This document shows, one piece after another, positions 1 to 11,250 of a stretch of 64,000 nucleotides of DNA. Numbering within the stretch: the first letter of the stretch is position 1; each line of letters opens with the position of its first letter. Position numbers and translations under genes: made by a program. This DNA is from Toxorhynchites rutilus septentrionalis. Taxonomy: Eukaryota > Arthropoda > Insecta > Diptera > Culicidae. The notes below the pieces were generated by a model. That model saw only the letters and a list, made by a program, of their open reading frames with translations. It made no database searches and was not told the DNA's origin. Where the stretch lies: assembly GCF_029784135.1 (NCBI RefSeq), contig NC_073746.1, positions 33,937,878-34,001,877 of the forward strand, given 5' to 3'.

Positions 1-84
1 TAGGATTACGCCCTGAGGAAATCGATAGTGTAATTAAGTGATAATGTAATTAAATTCCAGTCATTGAGCTTCGTGTTCCATTTC

Positions 85-152
85 TGTGTAGCGTAAATTG
101 TTATGAATTTTCGAGCGAAATAAACACGCTTCTAAAACAAAAAAAAAAAATG
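85..152 (+). repeat. Possible 3' end of a polyadenylated retroelement
   Basis: An AATAAA-type signal within 'cgaaataaac' (about 118-125) is followed about 15 bases later by a run of twelve A (139-150). This arrangement is typical of the 3' terminus of a non-LTR retrotransposon or processed transcript. The upstream part lies outside or at the edge of the window and no coding sequence is visible, so the family cannot be named. Confidence 0.3.
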
Positions 153-761
153 AAATATGGCTCTATTGTGTGTTCTGTGTACCAGAATAATACATTCTCT
201 GCAGGTATCTTGAACGAGAATAGTCTCTGATAATTATTTTATATTCTGAATGATATTTTGGTTGAAATGCAAGAAGATCAATGGATAAATAGTTGAGTTA
301 GGGTCAGGACTATGTCTACTAAGTATTGAAACAACATCGAATAAAAATTTTCATTCAAATTTCAACAACTTAAAATTGCTTCCAGGTCAGGTCAGGTGAT
401 TGTTCGATATTGTTACCCCAAACATGGTTCATGATCGTGCGGTAATCTAAAACTTTTATAGCCTTGCATGGCAGATGGAAAATGTATAATTCTTGAAGAT
501 TTCACCAACGACACGACCGCAACCTAAGGTGGATGTCCAATATATCAACGACTAAAAACTGATAAAGACAGACAATCATTCATGAAAATTAATAACGCAG
601 ACATTGACATGGAAAATCGTATTCTCCTCAGCTGAGCAAAACATTCAATGCTTATATTAATGTTGAACTCTGTAATTCGATGAAGAGCAACAAATACATT
701 TGCAACAACGAAATTTATATTGATATTCTTCATTTAATTTGTCTACTTTACGACAACAATA
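153..761. other. Unassigned AT-rich sequence
   Basis: No ORF with recognisable protein features, no terminal repeats and no RNA gene were seen here. The short open frames do not resemble any family. It is probably intergenic DNA between the poly-A remnant and the mariner element. Confidence 0.5.
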
Positions 762-763
762 TA

Positions 764-793
764 TTAGGCTGTCAAAAAAGTCCTGCGGTATTT
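764..793 (+). repeat. Mariner left inverted terminal repeat
   Basis: Thirty bases starting TTAGGCTGTCAAAAAAGT; they match the reverse complement of 2359-2388 without mismatch by eye. The adjoining TA at 762-763 is the target duplication. Confidence 0.93.
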
Positions 794-949
794 CCGCGAG
801 GTGTCGTTGTAAGCGCGTAGTTCTTGTTGTATTCATTGTATCGAGTCATACTATAGCTTGTTGGAAAGGTATTGCGGTGCGCGCTATAATAGAGTCATTG
901 ACAGTGTATTGTTTGGTTAAGTCGTTCGTGAGTTATAGTGTCGCAAATA

Positions 950-2291
950 TGGAGCAAAATAAAGAGAAAATCCGACATATTTTACAGTACTAGTATGACA
1001 AAGGCAAAAATGCATCTCAAGCTGCCAATAAAATTTGTGCAGTTTATGGACCCGATACATTTCCATTTCCACCGCACAACGATGGTTTCAACGTTTTCGT
1101 TCTGGTGTAGAGGTCGTCGAAGATGCGCCACGCTCCGGAAGGCCTGTCGTCGAAAATTGCGACAAAATCGCTGAATTAGCCGAGAAAGACCGGCATAGTA
1201 GCAGCCGTAGCACCGGACAAGAGCTGGGGATAAGTCATCAAATCGTTATTAACCATTTGAAGAAGCTTGGATTCACAAAGAAGCTCGATGTATGGGTGCG
1301 ACACACGTTGACGCAAAAAACATCTTTGACCATATCGACGCATGTGAATCGCTGCTGAATCGCAACAAAATGGACCCGTTTCTGAAGCGGATGGTGACTG
1401 GCGATGAAAAGTGGGTCACTTACGACAACGTGAAGTGCAAACGGTCGTGGTCGAAGCCCGCTGAAGCGGCTTAGACGGTGGCCAAGCCCTCATTAACGGC
1501 CAGGAAGGTTCTGCTGTGTGTTTGGTGGGATTGTCAAGGAATAATCTATTATGAGCTGCTTCCCTATGGCCAAATGCTCAATTCGGACCTGTACTGCCAA
1601 CAACTGGACTGCTTGAAGGTAGCACTCATGAAGAAGAGGCCATCTTTGATAAACAGAGGCCGCATTGTCTTCCATCAGGACAACGCCAGTAGTCATATGC
1701 AATCTTTAGATTCCAGAACTTTTATCATCAGGTAATTATCTAGAAGGCCGTTATACATTCTTATATTCGATAAAAGACCCGAAAAACACGCAACAACTGC
1801 ATGACATGTAAAAAATATGTTTGTTTCGAGCGTGCTATGTTCTGCTATGTTCTGATTCTTACTCTAATGAAACCACAATCGATTAATACGTTTTATGTTA
1901 TTTATAGGCTGAATTAGATGACTATTAAAACTTAATAAAGACGAAGAAAACATATTTTTTTGAGTTTTTTTCATTCAAACATACCTTCTTCTTCAAATAA
2001 ATAGCAATAAAGCCTGAAAAATACACAATGCCACACACTTCTTTGGTGGCGCGCCAGGAGCTCCGGGAGCTCGGATGGGAGGTTCTTTTGCATCCGCCGT
2101 ATAGTCCGGACCTTGCACCAAGTGACTACCACCTGTTTTTGTCCATGGCGAACGAGCTAGGTAGTCAGAAGTTAGCCACAAAAGAGGACTGTGAAAATTA
2201 GCTATCCGAGTTTTTTGCCAATAAGGAAGCGAGCTTCTATAACAGGGGTATTATGAAGTTGGCTTCTCGTTGGGAACAAGTCATCGAATAA
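950..2291 (+). pseudogene. Mariner transposase pseudogene (DD34D type)
   Basis: Read across three frames this is a mariner transposase. The N-terminal helix-turn-helix part begins MEQNKEKIRHILQY; the middle has AQRWFQRFRSG. The catalytic aspartates sit in VTGDEKWVTYDN, VFHQDNA and SPDLAPSDYHLF, the last beyond an insertion. Breaks visible: a TAG about 14 codons after the start (991-993), a frameshift near 1050, another near 1300, a TAG at about 1472, an insertion at about 1690-2030, and a stop in the C-terminal part. The start codon at 950 was chosen because it precedes conserved mariner N-terminal residues. The family is clear; the copy cannot make a functional enzyme. It lies fully inside the terminal repeats. 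Confidence 0.92.
1690..2030. mobile_element. Insertion of about 340 bp inside the mariner transposase
   Basis: Transposase coding sequence stops matching after 'gacaacgccag' (ends 1689) and resumes at about 2031 with residues PHTSLVARQELREL, so the intervening AT-rich stretch is foreign. It encodes nothing recognisable and ends in an A-rich stretch with AATAAA-like motifs (about 1996-2020). A near-duplicate 'acaaCgcca' / 'acaaTgcca' flanks it (1680-1688 and 2025-2033), which could be a 9-bp target duplication with one change. The family and exact borders are uncertain. Confidence 0.6.
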
Positions 2292-2358
2292 AACGGCGCA
2301 TATTTGACTTAAAACAGATGATTGTAACTAATTTTATGAATAAATGAAAATTCAAAAA

Positions 2359-2388
2359 AAATACCGCAGGACTTTTTTGACAGCCTAA
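2359..2388 (-). repeat. Mariner right inverted terminal repeat
   Basis: Reverse complement of 764-793 and followed by TA at 2389-2390. The match breaks down immediately inside the repeat, which defines a 30-bp terminal repeat. Confidence 0.93.
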
Positions 2389-2617
2389 TATATACACTTC
2401 AGATTCCTTAATGAAAGACATCGGGAATGGAATACAAAGAATGGTTTGTGTTTTTTTAATCGTCATCGACTTGGCGCTCTATTCCTCGGTATGTTAAACA
2501 CAAGAGTAACGAACGTTTCACGTATATGTAGATCGTTAAAACGTTTAAACACACTTACAATACATTAGTTATTTTTAATTTAACAACCAACATATTCACT
2601 AGAAATAATTTTCATGG

Positions 2618-2642
2618 CAAAACGTTTGCCGGGTCAGCTAGT
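2618..2642 (+). mobile_element. Helitron 3' terminus (remnant)
   Basis: The sequence TTTGCCGGGTCAGCTAGT ends in CTAG at 2638-2641 followed by T. The same terminus is seen at 21767 (plus) and 40887 (minus). A GC-rich 3' end terminating in CTRR is the Helitron signature. How far the element extends to the left is unclear, because similarity with the other two copies is limited to about 20 bases. Confidence 0.65.
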
Positions 2643-5212
2643 ATATACTATATAAAGTAAGATATCCTTTGTCCCTAGAAATTTGTAGGCAGCTATTTTC
2701 ATAAAAGAAAGAGGTTTACTTCTTTTCCCTCTCCTCGAATATTATTACGAATGAAAAAGTTAGAAATTAAAATATGGCTTTATATTGCTTCTTCCATTAG
2801 ATTGTTTTTGATTGATTTTGTTATCGTTGCTATGACAGAAACAATTTAACATATTTAGATACTGAATGTTAATTATAGTTGCACTGAAACAAATTCAATA
2901 AACTGGTCAACGCAAAAATTCCCTTACGAAACGCAAATTATCGATTTCCCTTACGAAAGCCCTTCCAGGAAGCTACTAGCAAAGGGAAGCCCAGTTCAAT
3001 CTGTTCCATCTGAACCTAATCTTGGCATCTATTTTTGACATTCATCCGGCAGAAGAATGTGAACAGAGCAACAGTCCCCTTCCGACTCACTGAACCACAT
3101 AACGAGGTTATGATTCCACTGGAAGTGATCCCCTGCGCCCCACCTTGCCTCGATTCGGGCCCATGAATGCCGCAGAGAGAGTAATCCAGAAAAACCAATA
3201 TGTCAACCCGGCTCATGATCGGTTCACGTGACCACGTCAAGTGGAAGGGAAAAATAATCAAAAAATTGAGCCGTCGAAGGGTAGGAAATGTTCATTAGGT
3301 GGATCTTTGGGGAGAGCTGGGAACCGAGTGGAAAACACATAAACCACCGAACCAATTTTTGACGCTTCAGAAAGCACATAAATCATGCATGATGTTTAAG
3401 GTTGACCTTTCGTTGATTATATAGTATACGTACACATTCCTTCTGGTACGGCTTTGAAGAATTAAATGAATTAAATTGATGCCATTTTTTGACAAATAGT
3501 TGTGAAGCCAAAAATTATCATCAATGAAATTAGAGATACATATAATTAAAATTGTTTATGAATTTATTTAATGATTCAAAAATATTTGTTAGTGGCGAAA
3601 CAGAATATCTTTAAATTATTAAAATATCGCATTTCAACCATGACATAGCTAAAAGTTCGACATATTATGCATATTTTCGATTATGAATGAATGATTATGA
3701 ATATTGAATCCAAACTAATATTGATTATAAATTTCAAATATGAATAATGAAGACACTCGCTAAAGTGTTTGTTTATTCTGGAGAACAAATCCACAGACAC
3801 AATATACTCAACGGACATGCTTCTTGATCATGCAAATAACTTCATAGAGTTTCGAAGAGATTGTGTTAAGTAAAATAAACAACTTTCGTTTTATTGAAGA
3901 GTCTATATTCACACATTGGAAAATTGCATTTATCTTCTGGTCGTACCTTCAATGTAAAAGCGAGTAATAAAATAAACATACTCAATTTAGATGCAATAAG
4001 GGCTTGCTGCATCGTTCGAAAGAGCACGTAATCATTATCCAATTATCTCCTACCTCGCCACTGGTCGTCTACATCATGGGAGGAGATCACCTGCGCACCG
4101 GTGTTAGCGCTCCCATCTGATATCATTTTGTGGAGGAGAGCAATAAAACCGATATGACACATTTCTGTTAGTCCACGTGATTCGCCCTTCGCATTCCTGG
4201 AAGTGACAGGCTGGCGGATCTTGATGGTTCAACGGCTCCGTGTGGAGCTTTCGATGCCCGCATATGAAGCATGCAAATTTTGATGGCTTTCCCTCGATCA
4301 TCGGTTACCAGGAGGCAGCCGGGGGGTGTAGGGTATGTTGATAAACAGACGTCGCACATCGCACATGAAGTAATTTTCCTCTCACGCATTATGCCACATC
4401 ACGCCATTTTTAGTGTGCCGGGGAAGGTGAGTTTATGAATGTTGTTATACGAGCAGCGATTATGTGAATCGTTGATGTTTTATACTGGCCAAACTGGCAC
4501 ATAAAATGGCAACGAGTGGACGCGACTTCTGTCCAGACCGTCGGTGTGGGAGTGTAGGTACTAGTCTCGACAGAGTATATTGACCTCATTTCGGCAGTGA
4601 CTTTTTTGAATCACCAGAATTGAGGAAAGAATTCCCGGAATTGGTGAATCACCAACTATTATAATTCCACATATTCATACTTGTACACCTAATACCTTAT
4701 GAACATAGCATCTAATCAAATCTTCAGATAATATTAGAGAATCTATTTGTTGTCTCCCGTTTTCGAGTTATTAGCATGAACAGTGTTAATCATTGATATC
4801 GCTCAAGAAGGTTGGTGATCGTATAGATTTGTTAAGAAGGCGAAATTCATTAAGAAACGTTAGTGAAAGTTAATTTAAAGGAGAATTGTTGTAAATAAAA
4901 AAAAATGTATTGAATAATATTTATTTCAATTTCTAAAATCTATATATTATTTAATTAGACAAACAAATATCATGGAGGTTACAACAAGCCTAATGATATT
5001 TTAAGATAAGGTATAACGAGCGATGGCATAAAAATTAGGTTTTCTTAATGCAAAACACACCGAAATCAATTCTCACGGTGTTATGTTTTTTAAATATTTC
5101 TGTCAGTCACTAACCAATAAATTATTGTTTGTCTCAACATTTTTGATTTGACATGAATTATAAATAATGTTCAGAAGTTGCTCTGGTTGACGGAATTATC
5201 TGTGTAATAATT
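2643..5212. other. Unassigned region with two GC-richer islands
   Basis: Mostly AT-rich sequence without credible ORFs. Two stretches (about 3010-3260 and 4040-4580) are clearly richer in G and C and have less low-complexity sequence, so they may be old unique host DNA. The short ORFs over them show no family resemblance. No RNA gene or terminal repeats were seen. Confidence 0.45.
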
Positions 5213-5220
5213 GACACATG

Positions 5221-6355
5221 CAGGGCTGCCAACTATAATTTTGAAAAATAAGGAAGAATGACAATAAAAATCAGGATAAATCAGGATAGCTCATAATAGG
5301 TTGTCCGAAAAGTTAATGTCGACTTTTGGAAAAACCAATTCATAATTTTCGATCAAAGCATTATAATTTAATTTGATATCCATAGTTCTGTTTCACAATT
5401 CGTCCAGAACATGTTTCATTCCTCGTCGAAAACTGCTTCGAGCCGTACATGTGAGAAACAAGTTGCTTGGTAGTAGCTCATAATACAGAATTCAATCGAA
5501 ATCCCACCCGAAACAGAGTATATCTTTCTTCGTGCGAAGACCGGATATGTAAAAGAATTAATAAGCATGGTATAAATCCTCGCATAAGCGGAAATGCCAG
5601 TGTTTCGCCTAACCTTTTGATCGTATATATTTTTTCCGAAAAACCTACAGCATCACTATAGTCAATTGCAAAGAAATCAATATTCAAATTTTCACTGAAT
5701 TCATTGTCCAAGATTTGGAATGAATCTTTATTCAACAAATGAGGAAAGCATATCAGCAGTGGAAGACTTATTGAATTTTTCCTAATTTTTATGATATTTA
5801 GTACGGTTATAGATATGTTCACCATACTCCCATAATTAAAGTTGATTCTACTTTGAATCAGACGAACAAATCACATATAAAATCTTTTTATATTGACTGT
5901 GGATATAAAAATTTTCCCTTGTGTAATTTCTCACTACGAAACGTACATTAATTACTCTGGGGATACATCTACATACAAATTATCCTCAATAAGGCATTGT
6001 TGTTCTTCTACTTTATATTGTTGTAAATTCATAAATTCGTCAGACAATATGGCTTTATGAAATTTTCTATCACTGTTTTGGATAGCCACGAAACGAAAAA
6101 GATAAAAAAAATTAATACAGCTTTGCGACTAAAGAATTTAACTTAATGTAAGATATATACAAGAGCGAACCGGAGAACTATCGTGACAGAAAACTTTGAC
6201 ATGCAAACCAGTATATTTATTATGAATAATGTAAAGAGTACAAAAATCAGGATCATTTCTGAAAAATCAGGAAAAATTGAGTGTTCGTCAGGATATCAGG
6301 GAACGTGCTAAAAAGTCTGGGAAATCCTGAAAAATCAGGAATGTTGGCATCTCTG
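5221..6355. mobile_element. hAT-type non-autonomous element, 1135 bp
   Basis: Terminal inverted repeats CAGGGCTGCCAAC (5221-5233) and the complement of CAGAGATGCCAAC (6343-6355) match at 11 of 13 positions. They are flanked by a perfect 8-bp direct duplication GACACATG (5213-5220 and 6356-6363). An 8-bp duplication with CAG...CTG ends is diagnostic of hAT-superfamily insertions. Subterminal regions at both ends carry repeated 'aaaatcagga' motifs, plausible transposase-binding sites. No transposase is encoded: the 115-codon minus-strand frame inside has no hAT features. The perfect target duplication suggests a fairly recent insertion. Confidence 0.88.
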
Positions 6356-7087
6356 GACACATGTTTTATTAATGTTTTTTGTGTAATGTAAATAATCTAT
6401 TCAACTGCTAGCTCACTATTATTGCCGTGCCGCTGATGCCGCCCACTCATATGGGCTAGATGTGCTCCCACTTTCCAACTACCAGATCATCGAAATCAGC
6501 AATTTGCCAGACGCCTCTCTGATCATGAGTACACCAATCTAATAAACTGAATTAATTATATGTTCAAGCAACTATCTGTCCATCAAACGACGTAATTAGT
6601 TTCGTCTGGCAGGAATTTCATTATTTTCCTTTTTGCTGGCGCACGTCATAATCGCGATTTTCAAATCAGTTCGCCTCACGCTAACGACACTTGACGGTGT
6701 GGCGCTACGGATACGCGCGATGTCGAAGTTTGCCAACACCCATCTCTTTGTCCTTGATTTTTGTTTCTACTGGGACAATTTTCCAAATCAAGGTCGCCAT
6801 ATTCCCAGCCATCAGTACTCTCAAATTCGTTTGGTTTCGAAAGTGTAGGCAATTGCGATACTATCTCGCTATATGTATCCTATTGCTTCAGTTATATTCA
6901 TTAGACGACCGATGTCCACGAAATTTTTTCATTCTCCTCGTGTAAGTTTTTGCTAGCTCAGAGGTAGACTTAACCTCAGGGTCGGCTCTTTACCAGGAAA
7001 CAAAGCGGACTCACGATTCGATACGGCACGAAAGTAGAACCACTATGGAAGGATTCGTTGTGTAATAAGAACCGAAGGTAAGTTTAA

Positions 7088-7136
<49 letters not shown>

Positions 7137-7150
7137 TATATATATATATT
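7088..7150. repeat. (TA)n microsatellite
   Basis: Nearly pure TA dinucleotide tract of about 60 bp followed by a T-rich tract. It lies between the candidate splice donor at about 7075 and acceptor at about 7168. Confidence 0.95.
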
Positions 7151-7654
7151 TTTTTTATTTCTTTTCAGGTTAGGGTGTTAGTAACGATGCGGCCGAACAG
7201 CAGGTGAACAGGTAAGATGGCGCATTGGAGGAGAGAGAGGTGGGTTGTAGTCTTTCTGGGTTTACTCACGCAAGGTGCCCGCAGACGGGAGTCGATCTCA
7301 TCGGTTCCAATACGGTCCCCGCCGTACTGTTTCCTCAAAAGCTTCCGATCGACTTACCCGAAAGCGTGTGGAGCAACGATGACTTTGGGGGCTCGCTGAC
7401 CACCGGCACTCAGTTCGAGGTACCTCCACTGTCGGAATTTCACTGCGAGGAGGGTGGATGTCACTCGACGCGTACGATTCCCGGGAGCTGCGACCTTCCA
7501 GCCCCTATTTTCTCTCGCACTTTTGGTTCACTTTTCAAAGAAACTTGAACTAATTTATCTGAATCACCAAACGATTCCTTCGACGGTCCGTGAGCTAAGA
7601 CCGAGTCCAGTTGTCCTCGCCTTCCTTCTCAGCTCGAAATCTCTCTTTTTTTCC

Positions 7655-7706
7655 TTGTTCTCTCTCTCTCTCTCTGTCTCTCTCTCTTTCCCTCTCTCTC
7701 TCTACA
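7655..7706. repeat. (TC)n microsatellite
   Basis: Interrupted CT dinucleotide tract. It produces the artefactual serine/leucine-rich short ORFs over this stretch. Confidence 0.9.
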
Positions 7707-8649
7707 GGTTTCCTCCCGTTACTTCGACGTCGTTCGGGACCGGAAATCTCCCTAACGACTCTTGTGATTGTTGTTAATTATGAACAATTGTTTTTATTAT
7801 TTCTTTGACAGCATGCTGTGCCTTACAGGTGGGTAGTTCATTGGGAAAAGGTAAGTATTAGTGAGGTGTTCTAAACTTATTTTTGAAATTCAGTTCTTAT
7901 TATAGAATGTATGGATCTTTCTTGTTTCGGTTATTTTATTGAAACCGTAACACTCGACGTTATACGTTTTGCATCGCTTTGTAATCCTGTTGGGTCATTA
8001 AAATAGTCAACACTGTTCATATCAAAGCCATGAGATTTCACCGGTGCTTTGAGCCTATTCGGACTTTGTAAAAGGATGATGTTTAAGACAATGTTAAGTC
8101 AAAGAGGACCAAGTCGCAAAATTGAAAAATTTCGATTTATTGATTGCATTAGGTTAGACGTTTCGTGAGCTACATTTCACATTTATCAGATTTAGAGTAT
8201 TGCATCGTACAGCAGGAATAACTTATCGAAATTATTTCGAATGATCAACGAAAATGCCTTATAGCACTAAACTTCAAGTTCGTTTTTCTCGAAATCATAA
8301 AAATATCACATGGTCCGGTCTGACTTAACAATGACCAGCTGTGTGTGAGAAATTTAGAAACCGTTCACTAGAAGCGCAAAATTTCCCCTCACGTATATCA
8401 TAACTATCACCACATAATCATGATTTTCGAATTAACCTAATAAGCTTCTTTATCTATATACTTAACAATTTATTTTCTCTTCCTTCGTCATGAAAGTAGC
8501 AGACCGCCAGGATCAAAGAGTTCATGTGATTTAACAAGATTTAACGTACAGGGATAAAACCCCTGGGGACATAAAAAATTCAACTGAACTAAAACATAAA
8601 TAAATTGTATTAATTACCATGAATTAAACTTCATTCGATTTTTTTTACG

Positions 8650-9185
8650 TTGAACTACTTCTTTCAGGAAGATTGCGAAATCAGAAAACATGTCACGTTT
8701 TTATGAAATAAAGTTTATGTTAATAACCATTTTCACTGTGAACGAATTCTCATGATTTGCATACCAATCGAATCGGAAATTCTCTAGGATTTGTTTGATA
8801 TGCTATACATTACAATTCGCTAATCTCTAAACTGTTTAAATTCATGAAAACTGGAAGAACTTCCTTTTTTCCCATACATTTTTCCTGCCGATTTGTGTGC
8901 TAACCCTACTCGTATTTCGAATGCTTATAACTCGAACATTTCTTAATAGTTCGGAAAGATATTTGCATCAATTGATAGGAAATATTTCTACGTGTCGATC
9001 ACAATTAATAAAATGTTATTTCCCATGAGATGAACAATTGAATAACTGTAAAATGTCAAGCGTTATCTAAACGCTCTAACTGCCAAGTTTTGATTGGCCC
9101 GATTTACGGATTCCCCAACACAGACTTCAAAATCGATGAACCTGTGGAAATCCGCTTTGCAAATATACATGGTGTTAGATTTGGA
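8650..9185 (+). repeat. Dispersed repeat family F, copy 1
   Basis: The segment resembles 10960-11250 (plus), 36290-36830 (minus) and in part 35450-35720 and 63000-63375. Shared landmarks in order: a CTACTTCTTTC-type terminus, 'cacgtttttatgaaataaagtt', 'gatatgctatacatta', 'catacatttt...gtgtgctaaccc', 'cgttatctaaacgctctaactgcc', and a GC-richer block with 'ggattccccaacacagac'. No coding potential. This copy is fused at about 9185 to a truncated Tc1 transposase. The family is probably a MITE or an old DNA-transposon remnant. Confidence 0.7.
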
Positions 9186-9189
9186 GCCT

Positions 9190-9550
9190 TGTGCATTTTA
9201 GATCGAATTATGTTGGGGCTGGAGTGCAAAACCTTACGAATAGTCCAATCCGCAACAGGTAGATCCAGCTCACATTTGATCTTGGACACCGATATTGTTG
9301 AATTCGACGCCAATTTCACAATTCTTCGTTCACCCCACGCCGACAGCTTTGATTGTTTAGCCTTTCGTTTGGTTGTTGCATACTTTCTCGGATTCTTCAA
9401 AAAGTTTCTTATCACCGAATCTGATCTACTGAGTCTACGGGCAATTTCGCGAAGAGGCACCTTTTCTCGTCGGTAGGCTTCGATCATTCCCCTTTCTCTT
9501 CCTTTTGGTATTTTCAAGCAATACGATCGAGAAAATTTATTCAAATTCAA
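9190..9550 (-). pseudogene. Tc1-like transposase N-terminal fragment
   Basis: The minus-strand frame shows the bipartite DNA-binding region of a Tc1 transposase. A first helix-turn-helix (about residues 20-50: GMIEAYRREKVPLREIARRL, SVIRNFLKNP) is followed by a second one (residues 75-120: ERRIVKLASNSTISVSKIKC, ELDLPVADWTIRKVLHSSPN) ending at IRSKMHKAPNLT. Similarity then stops where family F sequence begins, so the whole DDE catalytic domain is missing. The frame stays open a further ~30 codons into unrelated sequence. The Tc1 assignment is firm; the product would be at most a DNA-binding remnant. Confidence 0.88.
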
Positions 9551-9775
9551 GAGTTTGCCTGCATTTGCCCACTGCGTTTATAAAAATGGGAGCTTCGAAA
9601 ACAGATATATCGTGTTTCTGACAGACGCAACGAACACACTATCACTATTCAATGTGGACTATATATAATTCACTAATACTGACACGGTGACATAGGGTAC
9701 ACATGCTGATTAAAGCGTAAACATTGCTATTTGCGTAAAGTGGGGGTGCGTTTATAGAATGTGGGAATAGTGTAT
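9190..9775 (-). mobile_element. Truncated Tc1-like element
   Basis: Includes the transposase N-terminal fragment and its upstream region. The right end reads on the minus strand as 'cactattcccacattctat' next to TA (about 9773-9775), as expected for a Tc1 terminal repeat. The other end is replaced by family F at about 9185, so no partner terminal repeat is present. Confidence 0.55.
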
Positions 9776-10959
9776 TACAAAAATCTCGATGGATTCTAAA
9801 ATAATATTCGAAGTGGTAAACAAGTGGATCACATAATGAAGTCTCATAGTTCTACGTCGAAAATATGCCGTCGTGTCCTAGATACATTTTTTTTGTCAAA
9901 AAACACGTGTTTTTGACACTCTGGGATTTTTTTTTCAGAATACGAAGAAAACGTATGGTTTAGGGTGTCAATGAAAATAGTCATCTCGATTTTTTATAGG
10001 GAACCTTGTGCGAAATGTTGTTGTATACGATGAAATACAAAATGCGAAGTATTAGCTCAATCGGACTTCATTTACTAGAGCCGTCGACGTTAACATTTTT
10101 GTTTTTTGGATTTTCTAAATTTTCCTAAATTCTTTTTTTTTAAGTCAAATGTCTTAAAACTGTGCGAAACGTCGAGAATCATAGTTATCTCAAAAATTTT
10201 TGTTTGTCAAAAAACGTCTTTGTAGGTGGAAGAACACCGAGTGCCAAGAAAAAAACATTTTTGACAAATAACACCATAAACCATAAACACCATTCACAAT
10301 TTCAGCGGTCTGGCTTGCATTTTCGCCTATATTAAAGAAAAAAATGTAAAATGCCCCGTGTTTTCTATTGTTGACTTCCATTGTTAACACCCTGTAACTC
10401 ACAACTGAATGAAACAAACAAAAAACAGCAAAATAATATTATTTGCAACTTTTTAGCTTGAAATTGTATAATTGATATTACGCGAGATATCGATCAACAC
10501 AGCTAGCTACCAAGAAAATAATGGATTTATTTTTCCACAACCTAATAAATATAAAAACCGAAAAAATTACCATATCGATAAAAAATCGTCAGAAAAAATC
10601 TTCGTCAGGAATTTAAAAAAAAAATTCTTCGGCTGTTGACTGTGTCTCGGATATCATAGGTACATAACCATAACCATTTGTGGAATTACCCAAATAATCT
10701 ACCATCATACGAGGTCCGTTGTCAGCTGATAGGACTGGAAACACTCGATTCTAGAAGAAAGGTTAGCCAGGAAATGTTTGCAGCTAAAGTGTTACTGGCG
10801 TAATTGATAGTCATGGTAATCTTGCAGAGCTTATTTTTGCACATCGAGAGTACATCGCTCAAGTTTTTTTTCATCTTGGATCCCGTTTCGCAAACTACAG
10901 CTTGCATTACTGAACGGTTCAATGTGCTTTGCACAATGTATAACGTCTAAGTGTGATTT
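9776..10959. other. AT-rich region with a dispersed repeat segment
   Basis: A stretch at about 10310-10510 is closely similar to 18645-18860 on the same strand, sharing 'attgttaacacc', 'gaatgaaacaaacaaaaaac' and 'gatattacgcgagatat'. This marks an unnamed dispersed repeat. The remainder is low-complexity A/T-rich sequence with no coding evidence. Confidence 0.5.
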
Positions 10960-11250
10960 TTGACGAAGGACTACGTCTTTCATTAAAGGTGCCAAATCAG
11001 AGAACAGGTCACGTTTTAATGAAATAAAGTTAACGTTAATAGCTATTTTTGCTGCGAACGGATTTAAACAATTTGCATACCAATCGAATCGAAAATTTTC
11101 TAAGATTTGTTTTATATGCTATACATAACAATCCCACAGTCTGTATATGGTTTAAATTGATTGAAATTGGAAGCATTCCCATTTCCCCATACATTTTTTC
11201 TGTCCATTTGTGTGCTTTCCCGAACAGAGCTGTCAATAATGGGCAACTTA
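10960..11250 (+). repeat. Dispersed repeat family F, copy 2
   Basis: Starts with the palindrome-like terminus GACGAAGGACTACGTC at about 10961-10976 and continues colinearly with copy 1: 'cacgttttaatgaaataaagtt', 'catacca atcgaatcg', 'tatgctatacataacaat', 'tgtgtgctttccc'. It ends near 11250, shorter than copy 1. Confidence 0.7.

Larger units (their letters stand above)
764..2388 (+). mobile_element. Mariner element, full length but decayed and interrupted
   Basis: Inverted terminal repeats of 30 bp (764-793 and 2359-2388) match exactly by eye, and each end is flanked by the dinucleotide TA (762-763 and 2389-2390), the standard Tc1/mariner target duplication. Total length is 1625 bp. Subtracting an internal foreign insert of about 340 bp leaves about 1285 bp, the usual mariner size of roughly 1.3 kb. 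The interior encodes a mariner transposase in pieces. Both ends are intact, so the terminal repeats could in principle still be recognised by a transposase supplied in trans; that is inference. Confidence 0.93.
6364..8640. other. Unassigned region with microsatellites and splice-like signals
   Basis: Contains a (TA)n tract, a (TC)n tract and a GC-richer block at about 7190-7560. Several strong splice-like motifs lie on the plus strand: donor-like 'gaaggtaagt' at about 7075, acceptor-like 'ttcttttcag' ending about 7168, donor-like 'acaggtaag' at about 7210, acceptor-like 'ccttacag' at about 7829, and donor-like 'aaaggtaagt' at about 7850. These could bound small non-coding or 5'-UTR exons. The overlapping ORFs of about 107 codons show no recognisable domain. 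Confidence 0.35.

Noticed and set aside
4104..4389. Two overlapping Cys-containing minus-strand ORFs (65 and 73 codons)
   Set aside because: Cys spacing does not match a zinc finger and there is no further support.
5478..5825. 115-codon ORF inside the hAT-type element
   Set aside because: No transposase motif; the element is non-autonomous and the frame looks random.
7225..7548. 107-codon ORF in the GC-richer block
   Set aside because: No recognised domain; overlapping frames are equally open and splice-like signals bracket the region in ways that do not fit this frame.
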